Assembly: GCA_029204225.1 (NCBI GenBank)
Contig: CM055113.1
Location: 19,489,798-19,553,797, forward strand
DNA from: Diphasiastrum complanatum
Taxonomy: Eukaryota; Streptophyta; Lycopodiopsida; Lycopodiales; Lycopodiaceae
Length of the DNA stretch: 64,000 bases
Reading direction: 5' to 3'
The notes under the pieces are model-generated. The model was not told the origin of the DNA. It saw only the letters and a list, made by a program, of their open reading frames with translations, and did not search any database. Position 1 is the stretch's first letter. Every line of letters starts with the position of its first letter. Positions 35,965 to 46,221 of this stretch are shown in pieces. The position numbers and the translations under genes were made by a program.

Positions 35965-36048
35965 CATTTTGGTTTCTAAGGGGGCTTGAACTTAAGACCA
36001 AAGGAACTTTGGATGCCAAGCTAACCAACTAAGCCAACCTTGGATCTG
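35965..36048 (-). mobile_element. tRNA-like SINE, 84 bp, copy 2
   Basis: On the minus strand it matches copy 1 over its length: GTTGGCTTAGTTGGTTAGC (A box), CCAAAG-TTC-CTTTGG hairpin, AAGTTCAAGCC (B box), and the end AGAAACC. Flanks are GAGAAAGTTAAATG (35951-35964) and GAGAAGGTTAAATG (36049-36062), a 14-bp target duplication with one difference. The imperfect duplication and body changes suggest it is older than copy 1. It lies about 1.44 kb upstream of the SAM gene start. Confidence 0.8.
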
Positions 36049-36062
36049 GAGAAGGTTAAATG

Positions 36063-37160
36063 GCCTTATCCCTTGGTAACCTACATGGCATATTATGTGG
36101 TGCCACAATGGAATAAGTGGCGATGCCATGGCAAGTCCTCATTTACCCTAGTTCGAGTGGGGACTTAAGAGGCCAAAACTGATTAATGCTACTTAGTATC
36201 CATCCTAAAATCAATTAGTAAAAGAAAAACTCACTTGTATGTCCTCATTTGTGCCACTACTCGGAGCTTAACAACATTTCAAGTTTTGCATTAAATGCTA
36301 TTGACTATATATAGTGATTTGATGGGAAAGCCTTCAAAGTTGGGATACGTGTGACAGGTTAGTGCACTTACTTTCATTTGAAATTAAGATAAATAATTAG
36401 TTATTGCACTCGTGGGGTTTGTTGTTGTAGATATAGCATACATATGCACATAGGTTCTCATGAAGTTATAGTTGTCTTGTTGGTCTATTTAAGTCACAAG
36501 CTCTCATTATTCATGGTGGCCCCTTTGTCTTTCTACATGCTTTCTCATGGCATTGGCACATGAGTGTCACATTTTTTTTACTTATTGCACTATAAGGAAT
36601 TTTTTAGCTTTCTCACAAAGCAGTAAGCTATAGTCGAGTACCAAACTATTGACATATATCGCTTTTAAGAATTTTGACACGAGATTTTTTATTGAGCCAT
36701 TTTGAATTACAATAATATTTTGATGTTTCTTTATTTTTTAGCATACATATAGCAAAGCTTGTCATGATCTCTCAAATCATCTTGTTTTCTATTTTATGTG
36801 TAGCATTACTACAAAAGTGTATAAACAATGACTGCTTTCTTATATTCTTTTATTGTTTTTTAATGCAACACTTGTAACTTTCAACATCGAGTTGCATCAA
36901 AAAGCTTGTCATGATCTTTCATATTGCCTTATTTTCTACTCTACGTTGGCAATCCTACAAAAGTGTGTAAAAGGAGAACTTCAAAGCGAGACTAACTTTA
37001 AGGCCACATTTCAAGCATGCTTAATAGGCGGCCATTGGTCTTAGTTGGTCTATAAGACAATTATGAAAAAATGAGTGCATAAATGGTAGTGTACAGATAA
37101 TTTTACTATGACAACAAAAATTTGTTAATATAGTATTGTTTAGATAGTGTACATGTCTTG
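36063..37160. other. AT-rich non-coding stretch
   Basis: No gene seen. Contains the diverged tandem duplication listed separately. Confidence 0.5.
36741..36975. repeat. Diverged tandem duplication, about 140-bp period
   Basis: Two segments share AAGCTTGTCATGATCT, TTATTTTCTA/TTGTTTTCTA, and CTACAAAAGTGTRTAAA in the same order, starting near 36755 and 36900. Confidence 0.7.
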
Positions 37161-37455
37161 TGTTGGGTCTATCTCACAAAATGGTACAGGTGTTGAAACT
37201 TGCTGGTCCCACCAATGGCAGCCGTGCATGCAAGGCTGCAGTTTAGGAAAATGTATTACATATATTCCAATTTGTTGTGGTAAAATTTCATCAATCAAGC
37301 AAACACAATATCATCCTTTATTTTGAGTGTAGTTTCTGGTGCTTATTTGTATCTGTGTTGGCCAAATCGGTGTTTTGCTAATTCTTTGATGATCTGAACA
37401 TGTGGGTGAGTAGAGAATCACATAGCAGTGTTTTTTTATTAATGGTATCAGAGCA
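37161..37455 (+). repeat. Copia-type LTR and initiator-Met primer site, fragment
   Basis: A perfect TGGTATCAGAGC primer site lies at 37443-37454. A plausible LTR start, TGTTGGGTCTATCTCAC, is at 37161, giving a short LTR of about 280 bp. Leader-like sequence continues to about 37600, where it is cut off by the minus-strand Copia fossil. The LTR ends are not confirmed by a second copy. Confidence 0.5.
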
Positions 37456-37611
37456 TGTAGGTGGCAAAGACAGGAGCAAGGAATTCGATGGATTGAAGAA
37501 GTGTTTTTTGGCAATAGTTCATGATAGACAAGTTGTCTTAGTAAAATAGCTCAATTACCGCTACTTTCTCAATTAATTCTCAAACTCTTGGCACACAGTG
37601 CCTAAAGTAGA

Positions 37612-39310
37612 CCGTTTTCTATAGAGAGTAATGTCCTCGAAAGATCTTTCATTACCTCTTATAGTGAGCTTTACATTTGACTCCATAGGTGTATCAAAAG
37701 ACTTCGCATCTACCATGTGAAATTCTTTTAGAATAGAGTTAGCATACTTCTCTTAACAAATGAAAGTAGATTGAGAAGATCCAAACACTTCTATTCCTAA
37801 GATATAATGTAAATGTCCAAGATCATGCAATCTTGATATCATCAATATTTTGATTGTTGCCTCCACTCAATATGATATCATCCACACAGATTAGAAGAAT
37901 AGTGACAGTACAAAATAATCTAGCATGTTCTAGAATTGGTAACTCCTCCAAATCCTTGCTAAAGATGGCTGATCCCTCAATAACTTGCAATGATAGCTCC
38001 AATACCATTTGAAGAATAATGAATCACTAAGATCTAATATGTCCATTTAATCTTTGGTTATGAATAGCAACACATCTAGCACCATTGACAATGTAGAAAT
38101 CTAACATCTACTACACAGAGAAGATGCAAACTCAGTAAGATCTTTATCAAACAACATATGTAAGATAATATGAAGTTGTTGGCCAATACCATAACAGGTT
38201 TCACATGCGTGGATCCAATACTCAACATACAATTGCATTCTACACACAAGATTGCAAGATATCAACACTATAATAAAAAAATGGATAGATGAACCCAAAG
38301 AGAACTCATGTGTAAGCATGAATGAGAGGAAAGAGAGAGAGAATGTATCTCTTCCCATGCTTGTATACTATTTATAACAGGTCCATGTCCTAATTGGATG
38401 TACTTCTCCAATCTTATCAACAATAGTAGATCTATTTCAAACCCTACTCAAATATAGACTACATTCAATGTACCAAATATTCAAATTTGAATGTTCCCAA
38501 ACTCGACTTACTACATTTTCCACACTTTTCAAAAGTGGTAATTCAAATGAACTTAGACTAAAATAATTTCAAAATGTTTAACTCTAAGTTTAAGATGCAT
38601 ATTGGCCTAAATTGCCAAATGAACTAGATCAAACTAGTTGACAATTTTTCACACTCCCTCTTCAACTAGTTTTAGCATAGACTTTGAAAGTACACCAAGT
38701 GATGTTCTATGCTTTGTAAACAAGTCTTTTCCAAGTGCTTTGGTGAAGATATCAGCTACACACTCCATTGATGCCACATGTTGGAGCTGTGCCTCCTTTG
38801 CCATGACTTGTTCCCTCACAAAATGATATGCCACCTCAATATACTTGCTCCTTCATGAAAGATAGAATTGCTTGCCAATCTTTGGGCTGATAGGTTATCA
38901 CAAAAGATGATTGGACTCTCTGAAAAATATAGCAAGTGAAGATCCTTCAACATCCTTTTCATCCATAGCATCTCCTTTGTGCATGATGTAAGTGCTTTGT
39001 ACTCGGCCTCACTAGATGATGATGAGATTGTGGCTTGTTTCTTTGACATCCATGAGATAGCTCCATCACCTATGAAACTAGCATGTGCACTTATGGATTT
39101 TCTATCCATTTGATCTCTTGCATAGTCCGAATCTGAGAAACCATACAAGTTAGGTGATGATCCATTGTAAACAATGACAAAATCTCTAGAACCCGACATG
39201 TATCTTAACACCCTCTTGCCTAGCTTCCAATGCTCTCCATCAAAATCTTGCATAAATTGGCTTAATCTACTAGCACAATAGCTTAGATGAGGTCTTGGGC
39301 TACTACCAAA
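37612..39310 (-). mobile_element. Internally deleted Copia derivative, minus copy
   Basis: On the minus strand: RNase H (LGKRVLRYMSGSRDFVIVYN, SSSSSEAEYKALTSCTKEM) from about 39310, the Copia tail (SMECVADIFTKALGKDLF, SKSMLKLVEEGV) to 38650, an LTR (38651-38010), a primer site, and then directly an RT remnant (LICVDDIILSGGNNQNID) to about 37612. Gag, integrase and most of RT are missing between primer site and RT remnant. The same arrangement is present in inverted orientation at 44484-46005. It is a broken, tandem-type remnant; LTR identity between the copies is about 97% by eye, so the family was active fairly recently. Confidence 0.8.
38010..38651 (-). repeat. LTR of the deleted Copia derivative, minus copy
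   Basis: On the minus strand it begins TGTGAAAAATTGTC after the purine tract GAGGGAG and ends CTTCA, 642 bp. The primer site TGGTATTGGAGC follows at 38007-37996 (two changes from the usual initiator-Met site). CCTGTTATAAATAGTATACA near 38370 looks like a TATA region. Confidence 0.8.
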
Positions 39311-39355
39311 TGGATACAACCACTCCTCTTGACTCGTGGTAACCTACTTTAGGTG
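39302..39355 (-). repeat. Chip of LTR sequence matching 60618-60676
   Basis: About 55 bp on the minus strand match part of the Copia LTR at 60521-61211 (CACACCTAAAGTAGG, CACGAGTCAA.AGGAGTGG, CATTTGGTAGT). It sits exactly at the edge of the RNase H remnant, marking a rearrangement joint. Confidence 0.6.
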
Positions 39356-40264
39356 TGTATGTACAAGGAGAGTTATACTAACTCTCTCCATCTTTTGCCC
39401 TTTCACAATCTCTGACTCATCTAACTTAAGTACTATGATTATTTTACCATTCACCTTTTCTAAGGTTATATTATAAAATGTGACCATGTATGTTAACAAG
39501 TGATTGAGATCAACAAAGAAGTTGGTTGATGAATTATATGATATGGATCTTCCATCAGTTTCATACACTTCCTCAATACGAAATGGGGTACCAATGATTT
39601 TATGCATACTTAAGCTCAAATTTTTTCCTCTCCATCTTCAAATGATATGACCTAGGGATAGGGACTTTTCTAATTTGAACTTGCTTAAAAGCATCTCTAA
39701 TAAGTTGAAATAGTATTGAATATGCTTTTTAGCTAATACCAACAAAATCACAGGTACCCTAAACTATAGTTTTATCTAAAATTTTCTGAATGTCTAGCAT
39801 CAAAGACTCTACAATTTTGGACTTTACATTGGAACTCCTATTGTTCATCAGATACACTCAGTGGATTTGCCTGTCAATATTGAGCCCAACAACATTCCAG
39901 TTGATGCATTGTCCTTTATATTCTAATGAGCTACTAATGCAGATTTGCAAAAAAGAAAAGATAGTGAGCAGAATAGAACAGTAGCAGAAATAAAACCATG
40001 TCATTAATCAAGTTACAAAAAATCAAAGTATGCTTACTTGAATGCTCGAATTCTTCTATTTCGATAACCTCCTTTTGGAAAAGTCTGAATATCCTTGCAA
40101 CTTTGTCGGTTTTGCTTCTTACTCCTAGTCTCCTTCTTCTTAGCCTCTTCCACATCCTTCAGTAATTGCAAGTTTTCCACATCCTTCTGCCCTATAACGG
40201 GAATGATCAACAGTAGATATTGGAACTCCTTTGTCTCTTCGTCTCTGTATAGGTGCCAAATCAT
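39356..40264 (-). pseudogene. Possible decayed multi-exon gene, unidentified
   Basis: A minus-strand frame at 39619-39344 (TPFRIEEVYETDGRSISYN, FFVDLNHLLTYMVTFYNITL) reads like real protein but matches nothing I know. About 400 bases upstream, an exon-like piece (about 40250-40037) lies between a good acceptor (CCTATACAG) and a good donor (GTAAGC). It is open throughout and encodes a charged stretch (NLQLLKDVEEAKKKETRSKK). Sequence between the two has gene-like frame with stops. Could equally be a captured piece inside a transposon. Confidence 0.3.
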
Positions 40265-40389
40265 TAGGGATATTTAAATGTAGATGATACAATGTCGTCA
40301 TCAAATAAAACAAGACAAAAGAAATCTGTACAAAACAAAACAAAACAAGATACTTATCTTTAATTATATTATATACTCTGTTTGATTCA

Positions 40390-40560
40390 AATTTGGAGAT
40401 GGTGCTCATATTTGGAGATGGTGCTCATATTCTCAGCCCAATGTGAAGATGGCGTTCATATTTAGAGATGGCGCTCAAATTTTCATTCCAGTGGAGGGAT
40501 GCTTTTTTTTTTCTGATTTGAATTTGGGGATGGCGGTCATATTCTAGATCCAATGGATGG
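40390..40560. repeat. Degenerate minisatellite, about 20-bp unit
   Basis: Repeated phrase ATTTGGAGATGGTGCTCAT and variants (GAAGATGGCGTTCATATTT, AGAGATGGCGCTCAAATTT, GGGGATGGCGGTCATATTC), at least five units, the last separated by a T-rich gap. Confidence 0.75.
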
Positions 40561-40928
40561 ACTGTATTTTCGAATTTTGACAAGTTAGATTGTGAACAGT
40601 TTAGAGTTGTTAACTATGACTGTAGACACTATGGTTAGATCATTAGGAGTTGGGGAGGCCTTGGGAGTGGTGCGGGCAAGCAAATAAGCTATATTGTTTT
40701 TTTTATTTTGATATTTTTCTTTATCCTACATGGCATTCCTTAAAGGGTCTTTTTGATATTGAGAACTCCTCTAATGTGAAGTATCCAATATGGACCCTAT
40801 TCTCTATATCAATTCTGGAAGTTACTATAAAACCTTAGAAAGGAGGTCTATACTTAGAATGGAGATCATTCTAAAGTTGGATCAATAGTATGGTTAAATC
40901 TATGCTAAAACTAGTTGAATAGAGAGCG

Positions 40929-41545
40929 TGAAAATTGTCAACTAGTCTCGATATTTTATTGGCATTTTTGGAGGCCAAAGTGAAATCTCAACTTAGAGAT
41001 AGTTTCATATTTTTCAATAAGGCTCTAAATAGTGTTATTATTATTTTTAACAAGTACATAAGTGGATGAGGTCGTTTTAGGACCCATTCTTATTGGTCAA
41101 TTTTGGGACATTGCATTTGGACCATAATTTCTAGGTTTTTGATTAAGTACCAAGAAGTTGTCATTTTAGGGCATAGTTGGAGTATAGGGCCAAATGACAT
41201 TATGGCTATTATAAATAGTTGTACCAGCATGGAGAACTAATCTTTGCTCTCTTATTATATATTAAGAACTCATCTTTGTTTATTCTATGTCCATCCCATG
41301 TCATTTTCTCATGTATCTTGAGTTTCTATGTGTAGAATACTCATTTTCTTGTAGATCTTGAATCAACGCATGTGAAGGACAGTAGGATGCTGTTGTTGTA
41401 CAAACATGGATAGTACCTTACTGTAATTTTATGTTCATGATAAGTGATTTATGCAAGATTAGCATGCTAAAATTGTTGATTTCTACCTTCTAGCTATTTC
41501 TAGATGTGTTGCTCAAATAGGCCCAAGATAAAAGATCCATCAAGT
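40929..41545 (+). repeat. Copia 3' LTR, diverged relative of the 642-bp LTR
   Basis: Starts TGAAAATTGTCAACTAG after a tail remnant (TCTATGCTAAAACTAGTTGAA) and a purine tract, like the LTRs at 44712 and 38651. It keeps landmarks in order: CTATAAATAGTTG, GTGTAGAATACTC, CAACGCATGTGAAGG, CTAGATGTGTTGCT. The body of the element is missing. Confidence 0.65.
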
Positions 41546-41687
41546 GCATTTTGGATCATAACTTTTCATAGTGACCACAATTTAGTGCCCAATAAACACT
41601 ACTTGCATGGGGCTTTGGGCTCAAAGTACATGACATTGTGACAATAAATCCCTAATTTCTACAATATTAACATGTAAAGTAAATGAG

Positions 41688-41820
41688 TTATGTTGAGCAT
41701 AGGTCGAGGGAGAACTTATGTTGAGCATAGGTCAGAAGAGAACTTATGTTGAGCCTATAGGTCTAGTGAGCATTTATGTTGAGCATAAGTCTACTGAGCA
41801 CTTATGTTGAGCATAGGTCG
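41688..41820. repeat. Minisatellite, five units of 28-30 bp
   Basis: Units begin near 41688, 41716, 41744, 41774 and 41802; each starts TTATGTTGAGCATAGGTC or a close variant, followed by a GAG(A/C)AC-type end. Confidence 0.85.
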
Positions 41821-43009
41821 TCTTCAATTTCAACAACAACAGCTGATTTCTTTGTTGTTTCACAACAGACTGAATCTTTAACACTTCTACAAAATGAACA
41901 ATGTGAAATTTATTTGGGTTCTAGAAAAAATCGTCCAATTAAAAATGTTCCAAGGCGAAATAGTCCGATACCCTCAATGAAATAAATGTTGGAAGTCTCA
42001 TTGCATTTTGGCCTTAAAAAATAACAAAAATCATCCATTTTGGATTTATAAAGTGATTGAATTATTTAGATTGGAGACACATTGGCAAAAATTGTATGTG
42101 TGCACTGGCTGTGTACCACTTCAACAAATGCTTTCTTGGGAAGGTACGAGTTAGAAATATTGCAATTAGATCCAAAAGGCAAGAGCAAGAGTTCAACAAA
42201 GAATCAATTAAGAGTCGATAATATCAATCTCCAAGATGTGGATTGTTTGTATATAATTTCAAGTTGACAATCATGGCGAACCATTTACAAAAGTCAACAA
42301 TATCTATTTTAGAATAACATCTTGGGTTAATCATCTTTGACTCGACATAAACATAGCCAAGCCAAAACACACAATTTTTTGTCAACATTGGATGCTAACT
42401 CATATGAGAATTTGCCGATAGACTCTCACGAGAAAGATGAGTCGTCAACTTCATCAGCTAAAATGAGAATCTTGATAATATTTCAAGCACTAAGCTGAGA
42501 GAATTTAGAGAGAATTCCTTGGAATTTGAATGGTAAAAAAAAAATACAAAAAATATTTTCAATGTTTTCAAAATTTATGGATTTAGCATAATTAGCATCA
42601 AATGTATTTTGCAATTTATTTTCATAAAAGTCAATTTAGACTATTAAAACACCATAAATATTTTGCGTATTTTGTTCATGTGGACATTTTCAACTTTTTA
42701 GATTTTATAAAAAATTTTAATTCTTTTGGACATGGTGTATTGATTTTTTTGGTCAAAATGGATCATTTTTGTTTTGTAATTTTTGAATATTTTTCTTGAA
42801 CAAAGATACTTTTGGGCAGAATTTCAAAAATTGAAAAACAGTTACTCTATTTTGGGATTTTGACCCATTTCAAAAGATTTCATGTTACAAGCTACATGCT
42901 ACTCTGTGGGCTTTCCGAACTACATACAAAGACAACATTGAACAAATGCCATTTCGGCCAAGATGTAGTAATGTCGGTGCAGTTCCTCATCCCATTCCTT
43001 CGCATTGCC
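41821..43009. other. Unassigned AT-rich stretch with short frames
   Basis: Short plus-strand frames at 41776-41985 and 42082-42267 (LEILQLDPKGKSKSSTKNQ) are not recognised. Around 42540-42800 the sequence is very AT-rich with no sign of a gene. Confidence 0.35.
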
Positions 43010-44090
43010 ATAGTGCAACGGTTGGATGATACAAGAGCGGTCCACCTTCATCATGAAGCACGTGAAACACGCTTGTTAGAGGTCCATGCTCTTGCTGTAG
43101 AAAAGCACATAGTAAGGCTTGGCATGATCACCGTCTTCACAAGAAAGATCTCAAAAAAGGAGATTTGGTCCTCATGTATAAGACTAAGGCGATAAAAGAA
43201 AAACTCAAGTTCACTGGTGAAGACTCTTATTACATCACCAACATTATATCGCAAGGCATTGACTTTGGTAACAATGGATGGGACACTGTTTGTTACGCTC
43301 ATCAATAGTAGTCGGTTACGCAAGTACTGGTCACCACCAGCCTTCCCAAACACTTCTTGAAGAGTTCAGGATAGGCTCATCATCAAATAAGTCTTAGGTT
43401 TTACGTAAGAGACATCTATACGCACTTTTTCTTATGCATCCCATCACCAGCAATAAATGTGTCCACAACCTTCTACCATAGCAAACACAAGCAAATGTCG
43501 TGGGACCGTCACCTACTTAGGTGGGGGATACTATTGGACACTTAGTGGGTCACGCCACTAAACATATTGTAAGGCTAAGCTTACCAAAGTGGCCCTGCCA
43601 CAATACATTATTGTACAGTTAGAGTAATAAGTGCGAGGGCACTGGCTTCATGCGTGTATAAGCCCTTGCAAATTAGTTTTGTAGAACTTGTAATTCCTAG
43701 GAATAAGTGACTAGGGGCTTAAAACTCTAAAATGACACTAGAGGCCCTAAGTCAAGTTGCCAATAACAAGCTAAAAGAGTCCAAATTAGAACTCACATGA
43801 AACATGTGAGTTCCCTTTGTGCTTTCTTAGCACCATTAGATTTAGTTTGTATTAAGTTAAACGGATCGGATTAGAATCCTTGCCATTTTAAGTGGCCAAT
43901 CATAGATCATAGGCAGGGCCTTTGACAAGAATAAAAAGACACCTCTTGTACCCCTTTTCCATGTTTATACATGAGGAGGAGATAATGCTCGTTTGCTAAT
44001 ATGAACATCTTTGCACATCACTCTCTCTTTTTTCTTGCTTTGCTTTTACGTATGATATCTAATTAGTTGCTTTTGCTATGTTCTTGTGTC
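43010..44090 (+). mobile_element. Gypsy 3' end: integrase C-terminus, purine tract and LTR
   Basis: The integrase C-terminal region shows KKGDLVLMYKTKAIKEKLKF followed by EDSYYITNI, typical of plant Gypsy (Athila/Tat side). A purine tract TAGGTGGGGGA (43518-43529) precedes an LTR from about 43530 to about 44090. That LTR is the same family as the minus-strand LTR at 6913-7430. The element is truncated upstream and broken. Confidence 0.7.
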
Positions 44091-44483
44091 TTTGGAGAGG
44101 AGAGAGAGGGGCATGTGTAAGAGATTCTTGGAGAGCTTTCTTGAAGATGTTTGTGGTTCATGTGCCTAAAATCACATGAGAGCTTTGATCATGCTCTAGA
44201 TTCAGACCCTATGCTTTAAATGATCACCAATGATGAATAATGATATCTTAGTTTGCCTATTTTGGTGCGTTCTGCTACGTTTATACATCTTCTTGATTTT
44301 TGACTAGTTTTCTTGATTTCTTGTCTTTCCAAGCTGATTTGATGTTCAAGAATGGAATTTAATGCTAAGATTGGCACATAACTATTGAGATTTCCTTCTG
44401 AAAGTTTTTCACCTTCCATGGACAATGGACCCTTTTAGCCTTTCAAGGTAAAAATTTCTAGTGAAGTTAAAGGGAGGTTTGAG

Positions 44484-46005
44484 ATTGGCAAGCAATTCTA
44501 TCTTTCATGCAAGGAGCAAGTATATTGAGGTGGCATATCATTTTGTGAGGAACAAGTCATGGCAAAGGAGGCACAGCTCCAACATGTGTCATCAAGGGAG
44601 TGTGTAGCTGATATCTTCACCAAAACACTTGGAAAAGACTTTTTTACAAAGCATAGAACATCACTTGGTGTACTTTCAAAGTCTATGCTAAAACTAGTTG
44701 AAGAGGGAGTGTGAGAAATTGTCAACTAGTTTGATCTAGTTCATTTGGCAATTTAGGCCAATATGCATCTTAAACTTAGAGATAAACATTTTGAAATTAT
44801 TTTAGTCTAAGTTCATTTAAATTACCACTTTTGGAAAGTGTGGAAAATGTAGTAAGTCATGTTTGGGAACATTCAAATTTGAATATTTGGTACATTGAAT
44901 GTAGTCTATATTTGAGTAGGGTTTGAAATAGATCTACTATTGCTGATAAGATTGGAGAAGTACATCCAATTAGGACATGGACCTGCTATAAATAGTATAC
45001 AAGCATGTGAAGGGATACATTCTCTCTCTCTTTCCTCTCATTCATGCTTATACATGAGTCCTCTTTGGGTTCATATATCCATTTTTTTATTATAGTGTTG
45101 ATATCTTGCAATCTTGTGTGTAGAATGCAATTGTATGTTGAGTATTGGATCCACGCATGTGAAACATGTTATGGTATTGGCCAACAACTTCATACTATCT
45201 TACATATGTTGTTTGATAAAGATCTTTTTGAGTTTGCATCTTCTCTGTGTAGTAGATGTTAGATTTCTACATTGTCAATGGTGCTAGATGTGTTGCTATT
45301 TATAACCAAAGATTAAATGGACATATTAGATCTTAGTGATTCATTATTCTTCAAATGGTATTGGAGCTATCATTGCAAGTTATTGAGGGATCAACCATCT
45401 TTAGCAAGGATTTGGAGGAGTTACCAATTCTAGAACATGCTAGATTATTTTGTACTGTCACTATTCTTCTAATCTATGTGGATGATATCATATTGAGTGG
45501 AGGCAACAATCAAAATATTGATGATATGAAAATTGCATGATCTTGGACATTTACATTATATCTTAGGAATAGAAGTGTTTAATATTCTCAATCTACTTTC
45601 ATTTGTTAAGAGAAGTATGCTAACTCTATTCTAAAAGAATTTCACATGGTAGATGCGAAGTCTTTTGATACACCTATGGAATCGAATGTAAAGCTCACTA
45701 TAAGAGGTAATGAAAGATCTTTTGAGGACATTACTCTCTATAGAAAGCTAGTTGGTTCACTCATATATCTAGCCCAAGACCTGATCTAAGCTATTGTGCT
45801 GGTAGATTAAGCCAATTTATGCAAGATTTTGATGGAGAGCATTGGAAGCTAGGAAAGAGGGTGTTAAGATACATGTCGGGTTCTAGAGATTTTGTCATTG
45901 TTTACAATGGATCATCACCTAACTTGTATGTTTTTTCAGATTCCGACTATGCAAGAGATCAAATGGATAGAAAATCCATAAGTGCACATGCTAGTTTCAT
46001 CTGTT
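44484..46005 (+). mobile_element. Internally deleted Copia derivative, plus copy
   Basis: Order: Copia tail (AKEAQLQHVSSRECVADIF, SKSMLKLVEEGV) to 44710, LTR 44712-45353, primer site 45356-45367, then directly an RT remnant (LIYVDDIILSGGNNQNID) and RNase H (KLGKRVLRYMSGSRDFVIVY) to 46005. It shares the primer-site-to-RT deletion joint exactly with the copy at 37612-39310, in opposite orientation, so both descend from one deleted parent. It is cut abruptly at both ends. Confidence 0.8.
44712..45353 (+). repeat. LTR of the deleted Copia derivative, plus copy
   Basis: 642 bp, TGAGAAATTGTCAACTAG to CTTCA, preceded by the purine tract GAAGAGGGAGTG and followed by TGGTATTGGAGC. Over about 350 bases compared by eye it differs from the minus copy at about ten positions. 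CTATAAATAGTATACAAGC near 44990 is a likely TATA region. Confidence 0.8.
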
Positions 46006-46015
46006 AGCCTCATGC

Positions 46016-46163
46016 CATAGATCACCCCATCACCATCGAGCCCCGGTACAATGATCTTGGTGACGCCATAGCCAACAATATGAAGGTTGTTATCATTAGT
46101 ATTTGTAAGACTGGTAGCCATACTGGTCTTCTTAGCCCTCTCGACCTGTAAAACAAATTGCAA
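46016..46163 (-). mobile_element. Possible Copia protease-linker fragment
   Basis: A minus-strand piece preceded by an acceptor-like TTTGTTTTACAG encodes NLHIVGYGVTKIIVPGLDGD and GVIYGMRL, which recalls the stretch between Copia protease and pre-integrase (the x-G-x-G-x-I ... L-x-x-V-L region). The match is loose, and a host exon is possible. Confidence 0.25.
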
Positions 46164-46221
46164 ACAAATGAAACTAGTCGAGTTTGTGATCGATATGTAA
46201 ACAGCAACAATCCAGAAATGA

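Noticed and set aside
41688-41820. CRISPR-like array
   Set aside because: Units are contiguous tandem repeats without unique spacers, in eukaryotic DNA; it is a minisatellite.
42602-42799. Phe-rich membrane protein frame
   Set aside because: The region is extremely AT-rich, so Phe/Ile/Lys-rich frames arise by chance; no start context or homologue is apparent.
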